From the NCBI GenBank assembly GCA_964615375.1, contig CAZTOW010000011.1:124001-188000 (forward strand): a stretch of 64,000 nt of DNA, written 5' to 3'. A program made the translations under genes and the position numbers. Source of the stretch: CAZKWG01 sp964615375. Lineage in GTDB: Bacteria > Myxococcota_A > UBA796 > CAZKWG01. How positions within the stretch are numbered: the first letter of the stretch is position 1; each line of letters starts with the position of its first letter. The notes beneath the pieces are model-generated. The model saw only the letters and a program-made list of their open reading frames with translations. It ran no database searches and was not told the origin of the DNA. Shown here one piece after another: positions 1 to 9,206 of the stretch.

Positions 1-756
<756 letters not shown>

Positions 757-905
757 TCGCGTCCCCGGGTGGGTGGAAGACGGCGTGCGCGCCCCGCGCG
801 CCAGCAGAGATGTACCACGCTATCCCGCCATCGCGCTCTGTGGGGTGGTCGCGCGTCGCGCAAGATCGATCTCATCTCCTACTGCCACGATGGAGGTTTC
901 GGTGC

Positions 906-911
906 TATGTT
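906..911 (+). promoter_or_regulatory. Possible -10 element upstream of the B12/radical SAM gene
   Basis: TATGTT sits 33 bases upstream of the GTG start at 945, in the short gap after the divergent ABC gene. No convincing -35 is present, so this is only a candidate. Confidence 0.25.
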
Positions 912-944
912 AAGCTGTCCAAGCACCGCGTACCTGGAGGCTCC

Positions 945-2420
945 GTGTCCAAGAAGACGCGCGTCCTGTTCATCAAGTACCACGAGGCCGCCGACCAGCA
1001 GCCGCTCTCCAAGAAGGCTGCCGAGAAGCTCGGCGTGTTCCCGAGCCTCGCGCTCGGTGGGCTCGCGGCCTGGGTGCGCCAGCACGGCTACGCCACGAAG
1101 ATCATCGACTTGCACGTCGAGAACATCTACCCGGCGGACGCGGTGGATCGGGTGCGCGAGTACGACCCGACGATCGTGGCGCTGACCTCGAAGACGCTCG
1201 GCTGGCCGGCGGTCATCGAGATCGCGCAGATGGTCCGCTCGACGGTGCCGAACGCGCTCATCGTGGTGGGCGGCCCCCACATGAGCATCTACGCGAAGGA
1301 TTCCCTCTCCTGGGAGTGCTTCGACATCGCGGTGGTGGGCGACGGGGAGGAGACCTTCCTGGAGATCTGCGAGCGCGTGGAGAGTGGATCCAGCCTGGAC
1401 GACGTGCTGGGGACGGTGGTCCGCAAGAAGGACGGGGAGGTCGTGCAGAACCCGGCCCGCCCCCTGCCCAAGGACATCGACCAGTACCCGATGACGGCCT
1501 GGGACCTCCTGCCCGTGAGCGACTACCACTGCCTCACGCTGCTGAAGCCCTTTGCCACCATGGTGACGACGCGCGGCTGCCCCTGGCACTGCGGCTACTG
1601 CAGCCAGGTCTACTCGGAGAAGCTCCGCTTCCGCTCGGTGGATCTGGTGGTCGAGGAGATGGAGTTCCTGGAGAAGCGCTACGGGGTCAAGGAGATCGTC
1701 TTTTTCGACGAGACCTTCACCATCGGCAAGAAGCGCATGCTGAAGTTCTCCGAGGAGGTCCAGCGCCGCGGGCTCAAGGTGAAGTTCAACATCCGCGCCC
1801 GCGTGGACACCGTGGACCGCGAGGTCGTGCGCGCGCTGAAGGCCGCCGGGCTGCGCTCCATCCACATGGGCGTGGAGGCGGGCACGGATCGCCTGCTGAA
1901 GATCATGAACAAGCAGATCACGCGCGAGCAGACCGAGCGCGCCTACCGCATCTGCCGCGAGGAGGGCGTGGACACCCGCGGCTACTTCATGATCGGCTAC
2001 TACGACGCGACCCCGGCCGACGTGGAGGGCACCATCGACTTCGCCGCGGGCCTGGGCCTGGACTGGGCGAGCTTCTCGGTGGCCACCGCGCTGCCGGCGA
2101 CGGACCTGTACCGCATCGCGCAGGAGCGCGGCTACGTTTCCGGCGACTTCTGGAAGCAGTACACCATCGACGGCGGCGGCGTGATCCCGCAGCTCGAGAC
2201 CGAGACGTTCACGGCCGAGCAGCTCCGCGCCTACCGGACCAAGGCCTACCTCAAGTTCTACATGAGGCCGGACCTCATCCGCCGCAAGCTGTCGAAGTCT
2301 GAGGGCCGCGACGAGCTGCTGGAGATGCTCGGCGGGGCCACGGTGCTCGCGGAGATCGTGAAGTCCACGGTGCTCAAGAAGATCCCGTCCGTGGGTCTCG
2401 GGAAGTGGGCGACGGTCTGA
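945..2420 (+). CDS. B12-binding domain radical SAM protein
   Basis: About 491 residues. An N-terminal cobalamin-binding Rossmann-like domain (about 1-150, with VVGGPHMS and VGDGEETF) is followed by a radical SAM core with CPWHCGYC; the three cluster cysteines are C212, C216 and C219. A C-terminal region of about 100 residues follows. It should bind a 4Fe-4S cluster and SAM and carry out a radical methylation or rearrangement; the substrate cannot be told. The GTG at 945 is chosen because TGGAGG lies just upstream and the B12 domain begins here; an in-frame extension back to 810 would add 45 residues unlike any protein. It stands alone, divergent from the ABC gene and convergent with prmC. Confidence 0.9.
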   Translation: MSKKTRVLFIKYHEAADQQPLSKKAAEKLGVFPSLALGGLAAWVRQHGYATKIIDLHVENIYPADAVDRVREYDPTIVALTSKTLGWPAVIEIAQMVRSTVPNALIVVGGPHMSIYAKDSLSWECFDIAVVGDGEETFLEICERVESGSSLDDVLGTVVRKKDGEVVQNPARPLPKDIDQYPMTAWDLLPVSDYHCLTLLKPFATMVTTRGCPWHCGYCSQVYSEKLRFRSVDLVVEEMEFLEKRYGVKEIVFFDETFTIGKKRMLKFSEEVQRRGLKVKFNIRARVDTVDREVVRALKAAGLRSIHMGVEAGTDRLLKIMNKQITREQTERAYRICREEGVDTRGYFMIGYYDATPADVEGTIDFAAGLGLDWASFSVATALPATDLYRIAQERGYVSGDFWKQYTIDGGGVIPQLETETFTAEQLRAYRTKAYLKFYMRPDLIRRKLSKSEGRDELLEMLGGATVLAEIVKSTVLKKIPSVGLGKWATV

Positions 2421-2427
2421 GCGTCAG
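2417..2427. other. Convergent stop codons paired in a short inverted repeat
   Basis: CTGA-GCG-TCAG: the TGA stop of the radical SAM gene and the TCA (minus-strand TGA) of prmC form the two arms, three bases apart. One of several such junctions in this window. Confidence 0.6.
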
Positions 2428-3266
2428 CGCAGGCCGCTCACGACCCGATCCGTCCCCGAGAGGTCCTTCCAGGAGCGGACCTCGCGCAGGCCCGCCGCCT
2501 CCATGAGCGCGGCGACGTCGGGCGCCTGCCCGTCGCCCACCTCGACGAGCACGGCCCGGCGCGCGCGGGCCGCGGCCTGGGGGATGAGCTTGCGGTAGAC
2601 GTCGAGGCCGTCCGCTCCGCCGTCCAGGGCCAGGCGCGGCTCGTGATCGCGGATCTCGGGCGCGAGGGCGTCGATCTCCGCGCTGGGGATGTAGGGCGGG
2701 TTGGAGACCACCACGTCGATGGGGCGCTTCGTCGGGATGGGGTCGAGCAGGGGGCCGCGCAGCACGGCGACGCGCTCGGCGAGCCCGAGGCGCTGGGTGT
2801 TCTCGCGGGTGGCCGCCAGGGCCTCCGGGCTGAGATCCGTAGCGTAGAGCTTGATCTTCGGCCGGGCCCAGGCCAGCGAGAGCCCCACCGCGCCGGTGCC
2901 CGAGCCCACGTCCGCCACGAAGAGCTCCTCGTCCTCGGGCAGCAGGCTGAGGGCGGCCTCCACCAGGGTCTCGGTGTCCCCGCGGGGGACCAGCACCCCG
3001 GGCGGCGAGGCGAGCTCCAGCTTCCAGAAGTGCTTCGTGCCGAGGATCCAGGCCAGCGGCTCGCGGCTGCCCCGGCGGCGGACCAGCGGGCGCAGGCTCT
3101 CCAGCTCCGCCTCGGTCAGCGGGCGGTCGTGCTGGAGGTAGAGGGCGACGCGGTCGAGCTTCAGCGTGGCGGCCAGGATGAGCTCGGCGTCCAGCCGCGC
3201 GGACGGGATCCCCTTCTCCTGGAAGAACCGGCTGGTGCGGGTGAGCACATCGACGAGCGGGATCAA
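2424..3266 (-). CDS. prmC: Peptide chain release factor N5-glutamine methyltransferase
   Basis: Methylates the glutamine of the GGQ motif in release factors RF1/RF2 using SAM, in the cytoplasm. 280 residues, the usual family length. An N-terminal helical domain contains the conserved SARLDAELIL and is followed by a class I methyltransferase fold with the glycine loop VADVGSGTGAVGLSLA and the diagnostic NPPY (SNPPYIPS). The start is TTG at 3266, supported by GGGAG about 7 bases upstream. It lies 19 bases downstream of the DUF393 gene and is probably cotranscribed with it. prfA, the common partner, is not next to it. Confidence 0.95.
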   Translation of the reverse strand: MIPLVDVLTRTSRFFQEKGIPSARLDAELILAATLKLDRVALYLQHDRPLTEAELESLRPLVRRRGSREPLAWILGTKHFWKLELASPPGVLVPRGDTETLVEAALSLLPEDEELFVADVGSGTGAVGLSLAWARPKIKLYATDLSPEALAATRENTQRLGLAERVAVLRGPLLDPIPTKRPIDVVVSNPPYIPSAEIDALAPEIRDHEPRLALDGGADGLDVYRKLIPQAAARARRAVLVEVGDGQAPDVAALMEAAGLREVRSWKDLSGTDRVVSGLR

Positions 3267-3285
3267 CAGCGCTCCCTCGGTGTGA

Positions 3286-3690
3286 TCAGGCCCCCGCGCG
3301 CTCCAGCGTGCAGGCCTGATCCAGGCAGCGGCCGGTCCAGCGCAGGCGGTTCTTGGCGAAGACCTCGTAGGACCAGTCGAGCAGCCAGCTTATCACGGGC
3401 AGCCGCATGAGCGAGGCCACCCAGCCGAGCCCGACGGCGGCGTAGAGCTGGCGGAAGACCTCCACGCCCTCGATCCAGGTCCCATCCGGCAGGCGCCCGT
3501 GGATGCGGTCCATCAGCGCCTCCCAGGAGCGCCCGAGCGCGGCCGGATCGAAGTCCGGCGCCGCGATGTCCGTGAACAGCACGCGCTCACGCCGGTCCAT
3601 GCGCTTGAGCAGCGCGATCTCCTTGCTACACAGCGGACAGTCCCCGTCGTAGAAGACCTGGACGACCCACGCCGCTCCGGCAGACCCCAT
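3286..3690 (-). CDS. DUF393 thiol-disulfide oxidoreductase-like protein
   Basis: Small 134-residue protein of the DUF393/YuxK type. It opens with VFYDGDCPLCSKEIALL, whose CPLC forms the CxxC redox-like motif. The family is widespread and poorly characterised; a thioredoxin-like role is inferred from the motif only. The ATG at 3690 is preferred over an in-frame GTG at 3702 because GGAGG ends 5 bases before the ATG. First gene of a likely two-gene unit with prmC. Confidence 0.85.
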   Translation of the reverse strand: MGSAGAAWVVQVFYDGDCPLCSKEIALLKRMDRRERVLFTDIAAPDFDPAALGRSWEALMDRIHGRLPDGTWIEGVEVFRQLYAAVGLGWVASLMRLPVISWLLDWSYEVFAKNRLRWTGRCLDQACTLERAGA

Positions 3691-3781
3691 ACGCACCTCC
3701 ACCCGAGATCCTTCTAGACCAAACGGGTGTTCGGCACAAGAGGGCGAGCGGATTTTTCAGATGGAGTCGCGCCCCTCGCGC

Positions 3782-6076
3782 TCAGCGTACGCGCCAGGTC
3801 CGCGGCGCGAGGGACACGAGCGCCTGACCCGCGGGCGCGCCGGCGGCCGAGAGCGTCAGCGCGCCGCTCTGCAGGGCGCCGGAGAGGGTGGGGATCACGC
3901 GGAGGCGCAGGTCGGAGAGCTGTCCCGGGCCCAGGGCGGGGATCCGCAGGGTCAACAGGCCATCCTCGGACTCCCAGCCGCTCAGCCTGCCCTCGGAGAC
4001 CAGGCTGTCCAGCTGGGGCTCGTCCACGGTCACGCCCGCGGGGAGCCGCAGCTCGGTCACCAGGGCGAGGCCGGCGGGCGCCAGCGAGCGCACGATCAGC
4101 TCGGCGGGGGCGCCGCGGGCGAGCGTCTCGGGCACCACCACGTCCAGGGTCGCCCCCGGGCTGGCCACGGCCCCGGTCCAGGGCACCCAGCTCTGGAGGG
4201 CGAGCTGGTAGCCGAGTCCTGGCACCGCCGGGGTAGCCTGGACCGTCCAGGTGTGCTCGCCCGCGGCCCCTGCGGCCGGCGCGTCGAGCACCACGACCTC
4301 CTTGCGCCGGTCCCCGCTCAGCGCGCCCTGGAGCACGGGCTGGCCGTCCAGGAGCAGGCTCACCTGCACGCCCTCGGGGATGGGCTCGGAGAAGACGGCC
4401 AGGGCGGCGCGCAGGGCGAGCAGGCTGGCGCGCCCGTCCCCCCAGCCCCAGCCAGGGTGCCAGCCGGCGAGCACGGTGGCGCCCAGGTCGGCGAGCCAGG
4501 GGGTCTCGGGGTCGCCGTTCAGGGCCAGGATGGCCAGGGAGGTGCACTCGAGCTCGGTGAGCGGGAGGCCGTCGGAGCGCACCGCGCCCTCGGTGGCGGG
4601 CAGGTAGCGGCTGCCGTCGGGGCGGGTCTGGACAGCCCCGCGCACCGTCTCGCGGAGCTTCTTCGCCAGGGCGGGCGGGGCGGCGCCGCTCTGGAGCACG
4701 GCGGCGGCGGTGCAGGGGTCCTGGATCTGCGGCGTGAGGCGCTCGAAGGCCCCGCTGGCGCGCAGCAGGGCGCGGTCGGCGCGCTGGCGGGCCTCGGCGC
4801 CGCGCTCGCGGCTGGCGCGGAAGGCGGCGGAGGCGTCCGCGGTCATCATCAGGAGGCGCTGCACGGTCCAGCCGTCCTCGCCGCCGAAGCTGCCGTCCGG
4901 GCGCTGCTGGGTGGCCAGGGTCATCAGCAGGCGGTCGGCGAGCCGGGCCATGACCGGGTTCTCGGGGTGGGCGAGCGCGGCCTCGGCGAAGAGGGCGGAG
5001 GTGGGCACGTCCGGCGCCATCGTGTGCCGGAGGGCGCGCTGGGAGGCCAGCAGGCTCTGGGCGCGCGCGGCCTTGGCGTCCGGCTCCTCGCCCAGCTTGC
5101 GGAGCAGGTCAGGGCCCTGTCCCGTCAGCAGGAGGGCGTAGGCGTCGCCCGGCGCGCCGCCGCGGGAGAGCGCGTCCTCCAGCTCCGAGCGCAGCAGCGA
5201 GAGCGCGCCCGGGTAGACCACCAGGCGGACGCGGGCGCTCTGCGGGTCGAGATCCGCCGGGCCGCTGATCGTGAGCGTGCGCGGGGCGGCCAGGGTGCCG
5301 CCGCGGGTGAGCTCCTGGGGGCGGCCGGTGGGCAGGACGCTGAGCGTGCGCTCGATGGCGTCCGCGCCCTCCAGCGTCGCCGAGATCGTGGCCTGGCCTG
5401 CGCCCTTCGCCGTGACGGGGACGGAGACCACGACGCTGCCGTAGGCGGGCACGCGCACCAGCCCGCCGCCCGCGCCGCTGGCCGCCCCACGCGCGCTGAC
5501 GCTGAGCCGGGCCTCGCGGGCCTCGCCGGTGGTGTTGACCACCTGCACGGGCAGGTTGAGCTGGTCGCCGGACATCAGCGTGGGCGGGAGCACCGGGTCC
5601 ACGTAGACGGGGAGCGTGCCCAGGAAGCTGGTGACGGCGCCGGAGAGCCCGCCCTCGCGCGTGGCGGCGAGCCCCAGCACCCGCCAGGTGGTGAGCCGGT
5701 CGGGCACGCGGGCGTCCACGGTGGCCAGGCCCTGGGCGTCAGTGACGACCAGCGGCTCGAAGAGGAAGGTCTCGGGGAACCAGGCGCGGGTGGTGGGGGC
5801 CTCGGGCTCGGGCTTCGCCTCGGCGCCGGGGCCGCGCTGGTCCTCGTCGGCTCGGCCCTTCTCCTTCTTCGCGGTGGCGGTCCTGGCCATGGGCGCCATG
5901 GTGCCGGCGGCCTCGGGCTCGGCAGCGTCGTTCGCGTAGGTCCCCCCTTCGACGTAGCCCAGCGCCTTCAGCGTCTCCTCTTCTGCCCGCGACATCTGCG
6001 CTGGCGGCGCCGGCGCCTCGGACTCGGCCCCGCAAGCGCAGAGCAGGAGGGAGATGCAGGAAATCCGGCGGATCAT
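3782..6076 (-). CDS. Alpha-2-macroglobulin C-terminal half, lipoprotein
   Basis: 764 residues. Signal peptide MIRRISCISLLLCAC with probable lipidation Cys15, then a charged low-complexity stretch, then the macroglobulin segment TTRAWFPETFLFEPLVVTD...PDRLTTWRVLGLA, and a long helical region matching the thioester-domain part of bacterial macroglobulins. No CxEQ thioester motif is present, as in thioester-free members such as the MagD type. Its ATG overlaps the stop of the upstream N-terminal half by 4 bases, so the two are translationally coupled and probably form one two-chain protein at the envelope. Near the N-terminus MSRAEEETLKALGYVE closely resembles the last residues of the phosphatase/sulfatase-like gene ending at 23284. 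Confidence 0.85.
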   Translation of the reverse strand: MIRRISCISLLLCACGAESEAPAPPAQMSRAEEETLKALGYVEGGTYANDAAEPEAAGTMAPMARTATAKKEKGRADEDQRGPGAEAKPEPEAPTTRAWFPETFLFEPLVVTDAQGLATVDARVPDRLTTWRVLGLAATREGGLSGAVTSFLGTLPVYVDPVLPPTLMSGDQLNLPVQVVNTTGEAREARLSVSARGAASGAGGGLVRVPAYGSVVVSVPVTAKGAGQATISATLEGADAIERTLSVLPTGRPQELTRGGTLAAPRTLTISGPADLDPQSARVRLVVYPGALSLLRSELEDALSRGGAPGDAYALLLTGQGPDLLRKLGEEPDAKAARAQSLLASQRALRHTMAPDVPTSALFAEAALAHPENPVMARLADRLLMTLATQQRPDGSFGGEDGWTVQRLLMMTADASAAFRASRERGAEARQRADRALLRASGAFERLTPQIQDPCTAAAVLQSGAAPPALAKKLRETVRGAVQTRPDGSRYLPATEGAVRSDGLPLTELECTSLAILALNGDPETPWLADLGATVLAGWHPGWGWGDGRASLLALRAALAVFSEPIPEGVQVSLLLDGQPVLQGALSGDRRKEVVVLDAPAAGAAGEHTWTVQATPAVPGLGYQLALQSWVPWTGAVASPGATLDVVVPETLARGAPAELIVRSLAPAGLALVTELRLPAGVTVDEPQLDSLVSEGRLSGWESEDGLLTLRIPALGPGQLSDLRLRVIPTLSGALQSGALTLSAAGAPAGQALVSLAPRTWRVR

Positions 6077-9000
6077 GGCTTCTCCCGCGCGACCCAGAGG
6101 GCCCAGTCCTCGACGTCTTCGGGGAGCCGCGTCCCGTCCAGCACCGCCTGGCGCGGATCGGTGAGCTCCAGCAAGGAGGCGGGCAGGAGGCCGAGCCGCA
6201 GCCGCCGCCCGTAGGCGTCCTCCACGGCGCCGCCGGCGTCCTCCACGCGATCCAGCGCCTCGTCCCAGAGATCGGCCATCTTCTCCGGCTTCATGAGCTC
6301 GCCCTTGGGGGCGCTGGCCTCCCAGTCCCGGGTGAGCGCGTAGAGCTCGGCCAGCACCGGGTAGAAGCGGTCGGTGAGCGGCTCCAGCGGCGTGAAGCTG
6401 CCGCTGGCCTGGGAGTTGACCACGGCGTCCAGCTCGGGCGGGCTGGGGATGCGGCTGACGCGCAACACGGCGGCGGCGGCGGCGTTCTCCCCGCGCACGC
6501 GGCCCATGGTGAGCGCGGCGCCGTCCAGCACGCCGAAGGCCGGGCTCGGGGTGTCCGGGCGCGGTCGGAGCGGGTCGAGGGCGTCCGCGCCGGGCAGGGG
6601 CGCGAGCTGCCCGAGGCTCTCGTCCACGCCGATCAGCGTGACACCCGCGGCCACGGGGCGCTCGCCGGCCTGGGTCTTCACCGTGATCCGAGCGACCTGG
6701 CCGGGTGCATAACGATCGTTGTCCGGCTCCAGGCTCAGGCTGAGCTCGTCCTCCGGGCGCACGAAGACGCGGGTCTGGGCGCCGCCCCAGGAGAGCTCGT
6801 ACCAGCCTTCGGCGTCCTTGGGCAGGGTGAAGCTGGCCTTGCGCGTGTCGGGGTCCAGCTTCGCCTCCAGCGTGGGGAAGGTGGGGCTGGTCAGCGCGAG
6901 CTTCTCCGGCAGCTCGCCCGAGAAGTCGGGGCCGCGGAGGAGCTCGACGTTCACGGTGTCGCCGGGCCTGGGCAGCACGGGGTCGGCGCGCAGGCGCACG
7001 GGGGGCACGGCGCCCGGCCGCATGCGGAGGAGGGTGTCGCCGATAGGGCGGTCGCCCTCGCCGAGCGCGGTCACGCGGAGCTCGTAGCCCAGCATGACCG
7101 TGTCCTGGGGGGCGTTGGGGTCGTCATCGGCGCTCACGGCGCTCACGGAGATCCGGGCGTAGCCCAGGTAGGCGGGCCCCTCCCAGGGCTCGTCCAGGAG
7201 ATCTCCGCCGAGCTCGGTCTCGAAGGCGCGGCGCACGCAGGCGGCCACCGCGGGGGAGAGGTCGCCGCCGTACGGGTCTGCCGACCAGCTCGCGCGCACC
7301 CGGCGAGCGCCTGGGGTGGCCTCCAGCTCCAGGATCTGGGCGAGACCGTCATCCTCCTGCTCCACGGTGAGGCAGGCGCGGGCGAGCAGGGCGCCGCGGG
7401 TGAGGGCGCCTTCGACCGCGGAGAGGGTGGAGGTGACCGGGCTCCCCAGCGTGTACTCCACCGCGGGGTGCTTCGGCGCGCGCAGGGTCCAGCGGAGCTC
7501 GTAGAGGCGCTCGCGGTCGGGGCTGAGGCGCTCTCCGGCGAGCGCGCGGGCTGCGCAGCGGCGAAGCGGGCTGTCCAGGTCGGAGATCAGCCGGACCTGG
7601 CCCGCGCTCGTGACCCGGGCAACCAGCTCCAGCGCCTCCTCACCCTCGTCCACCCACAGCGCGCAGGGGGCGAGCTTCGCCTCCCAGCGGTCCAGACCGA
7701 GGAGGTCCTGCAGGGTGGGCTGGCTGGGGACGAAGAGCTCGCGGGCGCTCTCGCGCTCCACCGCGCGGGGGGGCGGGGGAGGCCGGTAGGGGAGCGCCGG
7801 GACGACGATGTTCACGGGCGCGCCGGGGGTGAGCTGCACCGTGGCCACGCCGTCGGAGTCGGTCTCCACGCGGGTCCCGGGGTCGGTGGGGTCCCAGGCG
7901 CGCTTGATGAGCAGCTGGGCGCGGCTGAGCACCTGGCCGGCGGCGGTGGTGGCCCGCAGGTAGACGCGGTTGTTGGCCTTCTCCACGAGGCCCTCGGCCA
8001 GCTCGGTCTCGGCCTGGACCTGGATGCGATCCTGGGAGAGGAGGACCTGCGCGGCGCCAGCCACGCGCTCGCCAGCCGGATCGGTGGCGGTGATCCGCGC
8101 CACCAGCCGCGCCTGGCCCTGGAGGTCCGCCGGCACGACCGGCAGGTTGAGCACGAAGGCGCCGTCGCGGTCGGTCTGCGCGCGCACGGGCAGGGCGCCC
8201 TCGGCCCCGGCCTGCGTCCAGCGGGTGGGGGGAGGCCAGGCCCCGTCCACGCGCCAGTCGATCTCCAGCCCGGCGTTGGAGACGGGGGCGCCCGAGCTGT
8301 AGACCACCCGGCCGCGCAGCACGGGCTGATCCCCGGCGAACCAGGCGTCCCGGTCGGCGCGGGCCTCGACCCGGAAGCGGGGGAGGGTGAAGGGCTCGAC
8401 GCGGAAGACGGCCTGCCCGGTCTCGGCGCCGGAGGTCCAGCGCACGGTCCAGTCGCCCGAGGGGGCCCCGGTGTCCAGGGGGAAGCTGCCCGCCACCACG
8501 CCCCAGTCGCCGCTCGGCGCCTTCTCCTCCAGGACGACCAGGCCGCTCGGGTCGAGCACGGTCCAGGTCCCGGGCCGGCCTTCGAGCGGGCTCAGGTCCC
8601 GGGCGCGCAGGGCGAGGGCGCGGAACTGCACGGTGTTGCCGGGCTCGTAGAGCGGGCGATCGGTGATGAGGTGGACGCGGGCCGGGGCGTAGAGGGGCAG
8701 CGGGACGTCCACGCTCGCCTCGCCGGCCGCGGTGTCGCCGCGCACGCGGAGCAGGTAGTCGCCGTCGGGCACCTGGGGGAGGCGCAGCGAGGCCCACAGG
8801 TAGCCGTCGGAGCCGTCCCAGCCGTCCTCGGTCTCCAGCGGGGTCTCCTTGCCGGTGGCGTCCACCAGCGCGAGCTCGGCGTCGAGGCGCCGGATGGTGG
8901 TCACGCGATCGTCGTCGGCGTCGTTGGTGGTGTAGTGCCCGTCGGCGGAGATGTTGACGCTGCCCGTGGTCCCGCGACCGAGCCCGCTGACGCTCGCGTT

Positions 9001-9150
9001 GAGCGTGGGGACGACGTCGCCCGAAGGGCACTCGCCCACCCAGATCCCGTCCGTGAGCCAGGAGGTCGGGCAGAAGAAGAGGTTCATGCATCCAAAGGTC
9101 GCGAGGCCCATGCCTCCGGCGACCCATCCGAGCCATCGTCTCCTGGACAA
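6073..9150 (-). CDS. Alpha-2-macroglobulin N-terminal half with Tat-like lipoprotein signal
   Basis: 1025 residues from a TTG start. The start fits because GGGAGG (9155-9160) precedes it and it yields MSRRRWLGWVAGGMGLATFGC, a twin-arginine-type signal ending in a possible lipidation cysteine. Macroglobulin MG-type domains follow, including LITDRPLYEPGNTVQFRA, and towards the end GVTLIGVDESLGQLA, the segment that precedes the C-terminal half in one-piece homologues. Residues about 490-670 hold two modules with paired cysteines resembling the AgmX/PglI C-terminal domain of myxobacteria, an unusual insertion. Likely an envelope protease-inhibitor-like protein acting with the next gene. Confidence 0.85.
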   Translation of the reverse strand: MSRRRWLGWVAGGMGLATFGCMNLFFCPTSWLTDGIWVGECPSGDVVPTLNASVSGLGRGTTGSVNISADGHYTTNDADDDRVTTIRRLDAELALVDATGKETPLETEDGWDGSDGYLWASLRLPQVPDGDYLLRVRGDTAAGEASVDVPLPLYAPARVHLITDRPLYEPGNTVQFRALALRARDLSPLEGRPGTWTVLDPSGLVVLEEKAPSGDWGVVAGSFPLDTGAPSGDWTVRWTSGAETGQAVFRVEPFTLPRFRVEARADRDAWFAGDQPVLRGRVVYSSGAPVSNAGLEIDWRVDGAWPPPTRWTQAGAEGALPVRAQTDRDGAFVLNLPVVPADLQGQARLVARITATDPAGERVAGAAQVLLSQDRIQVQAETELAEGLVEKANNRVYLRATTAAGQVLSRAQLLIKRAWDPTDPGTRVETDSDGVATVQLTPGAPVNIVVPALPYRPPPPPRAVERESARELFVPSQPTLQDLLGLDRWEAKLAPCALWVDEGEEALELVARVTSAGQVRLISDLDSPLRRCAARALAGERLSPDRERLYELRWTLRAPKHPAVEYTLGSPVTSTLSAVEGALTRGALLARACLTVEQEDDGLAQILELEATPGARRVRASWSADPYGGDLSPAVAACVRRAFETELGGDLLDEPWEGPAYLGYARISVSAVSADDDPNAPQDTVMLGYELRVTALGEGDRPIGDTLLRMRPGAVPPVRLRADPVLPRPGDTVNVELLRGPDFSGELPEKLALTSPTFPTLEAKLDPDTRKASFTLPKDAEGWYELSWGGAQTRVFVRPEDELSLSLEPDNDRYAPGQVARITVKTQAGERPVAAGVTLIGVDESLGQLAPLPGADALDPLRPRPDTPSPAFGVLDGAALTMGRVRGENAAAAAVLRVSRIPSPPELDAVVNSQASGSFTPLEPLTDRFYPVLAELYALTRDWEASAPKGELMKPEKMADLWDEALDRVEDAGGAVEDAYGRRLRLGLLPASLLELTDPRQAVLDGTRLPEDVEDWALWVAREKP

Positions 9151-9154
9151 GAGA

Positions 9155-9160
9155 CCTCCC
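9155..9160 (-). promoter_or_regulatory. Shine-Dalgarno GGGAGG fixing a TTG start
   Basis: Reads GGGAGG on the minus strand, four bases before the TTG at 9150. It decides the start of the macroglobulin N-terminal gene, giving a twin-arginine signal where other starts would not. Confidence 0.75.
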
Positions 9161-9206
9161 TTGGCGACCGCGCCGCCGACCGGCAACGCGCGACACGCCG
9201 GGGAGC

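Noticed and set aside
6073..6076. Single macroglobulin gene broken by a sequencing frameshift
   Set aside because: Each half has its own start and export signal, and the ATGA overlap is typical of coupled genes; a split is more likely, though not proven.
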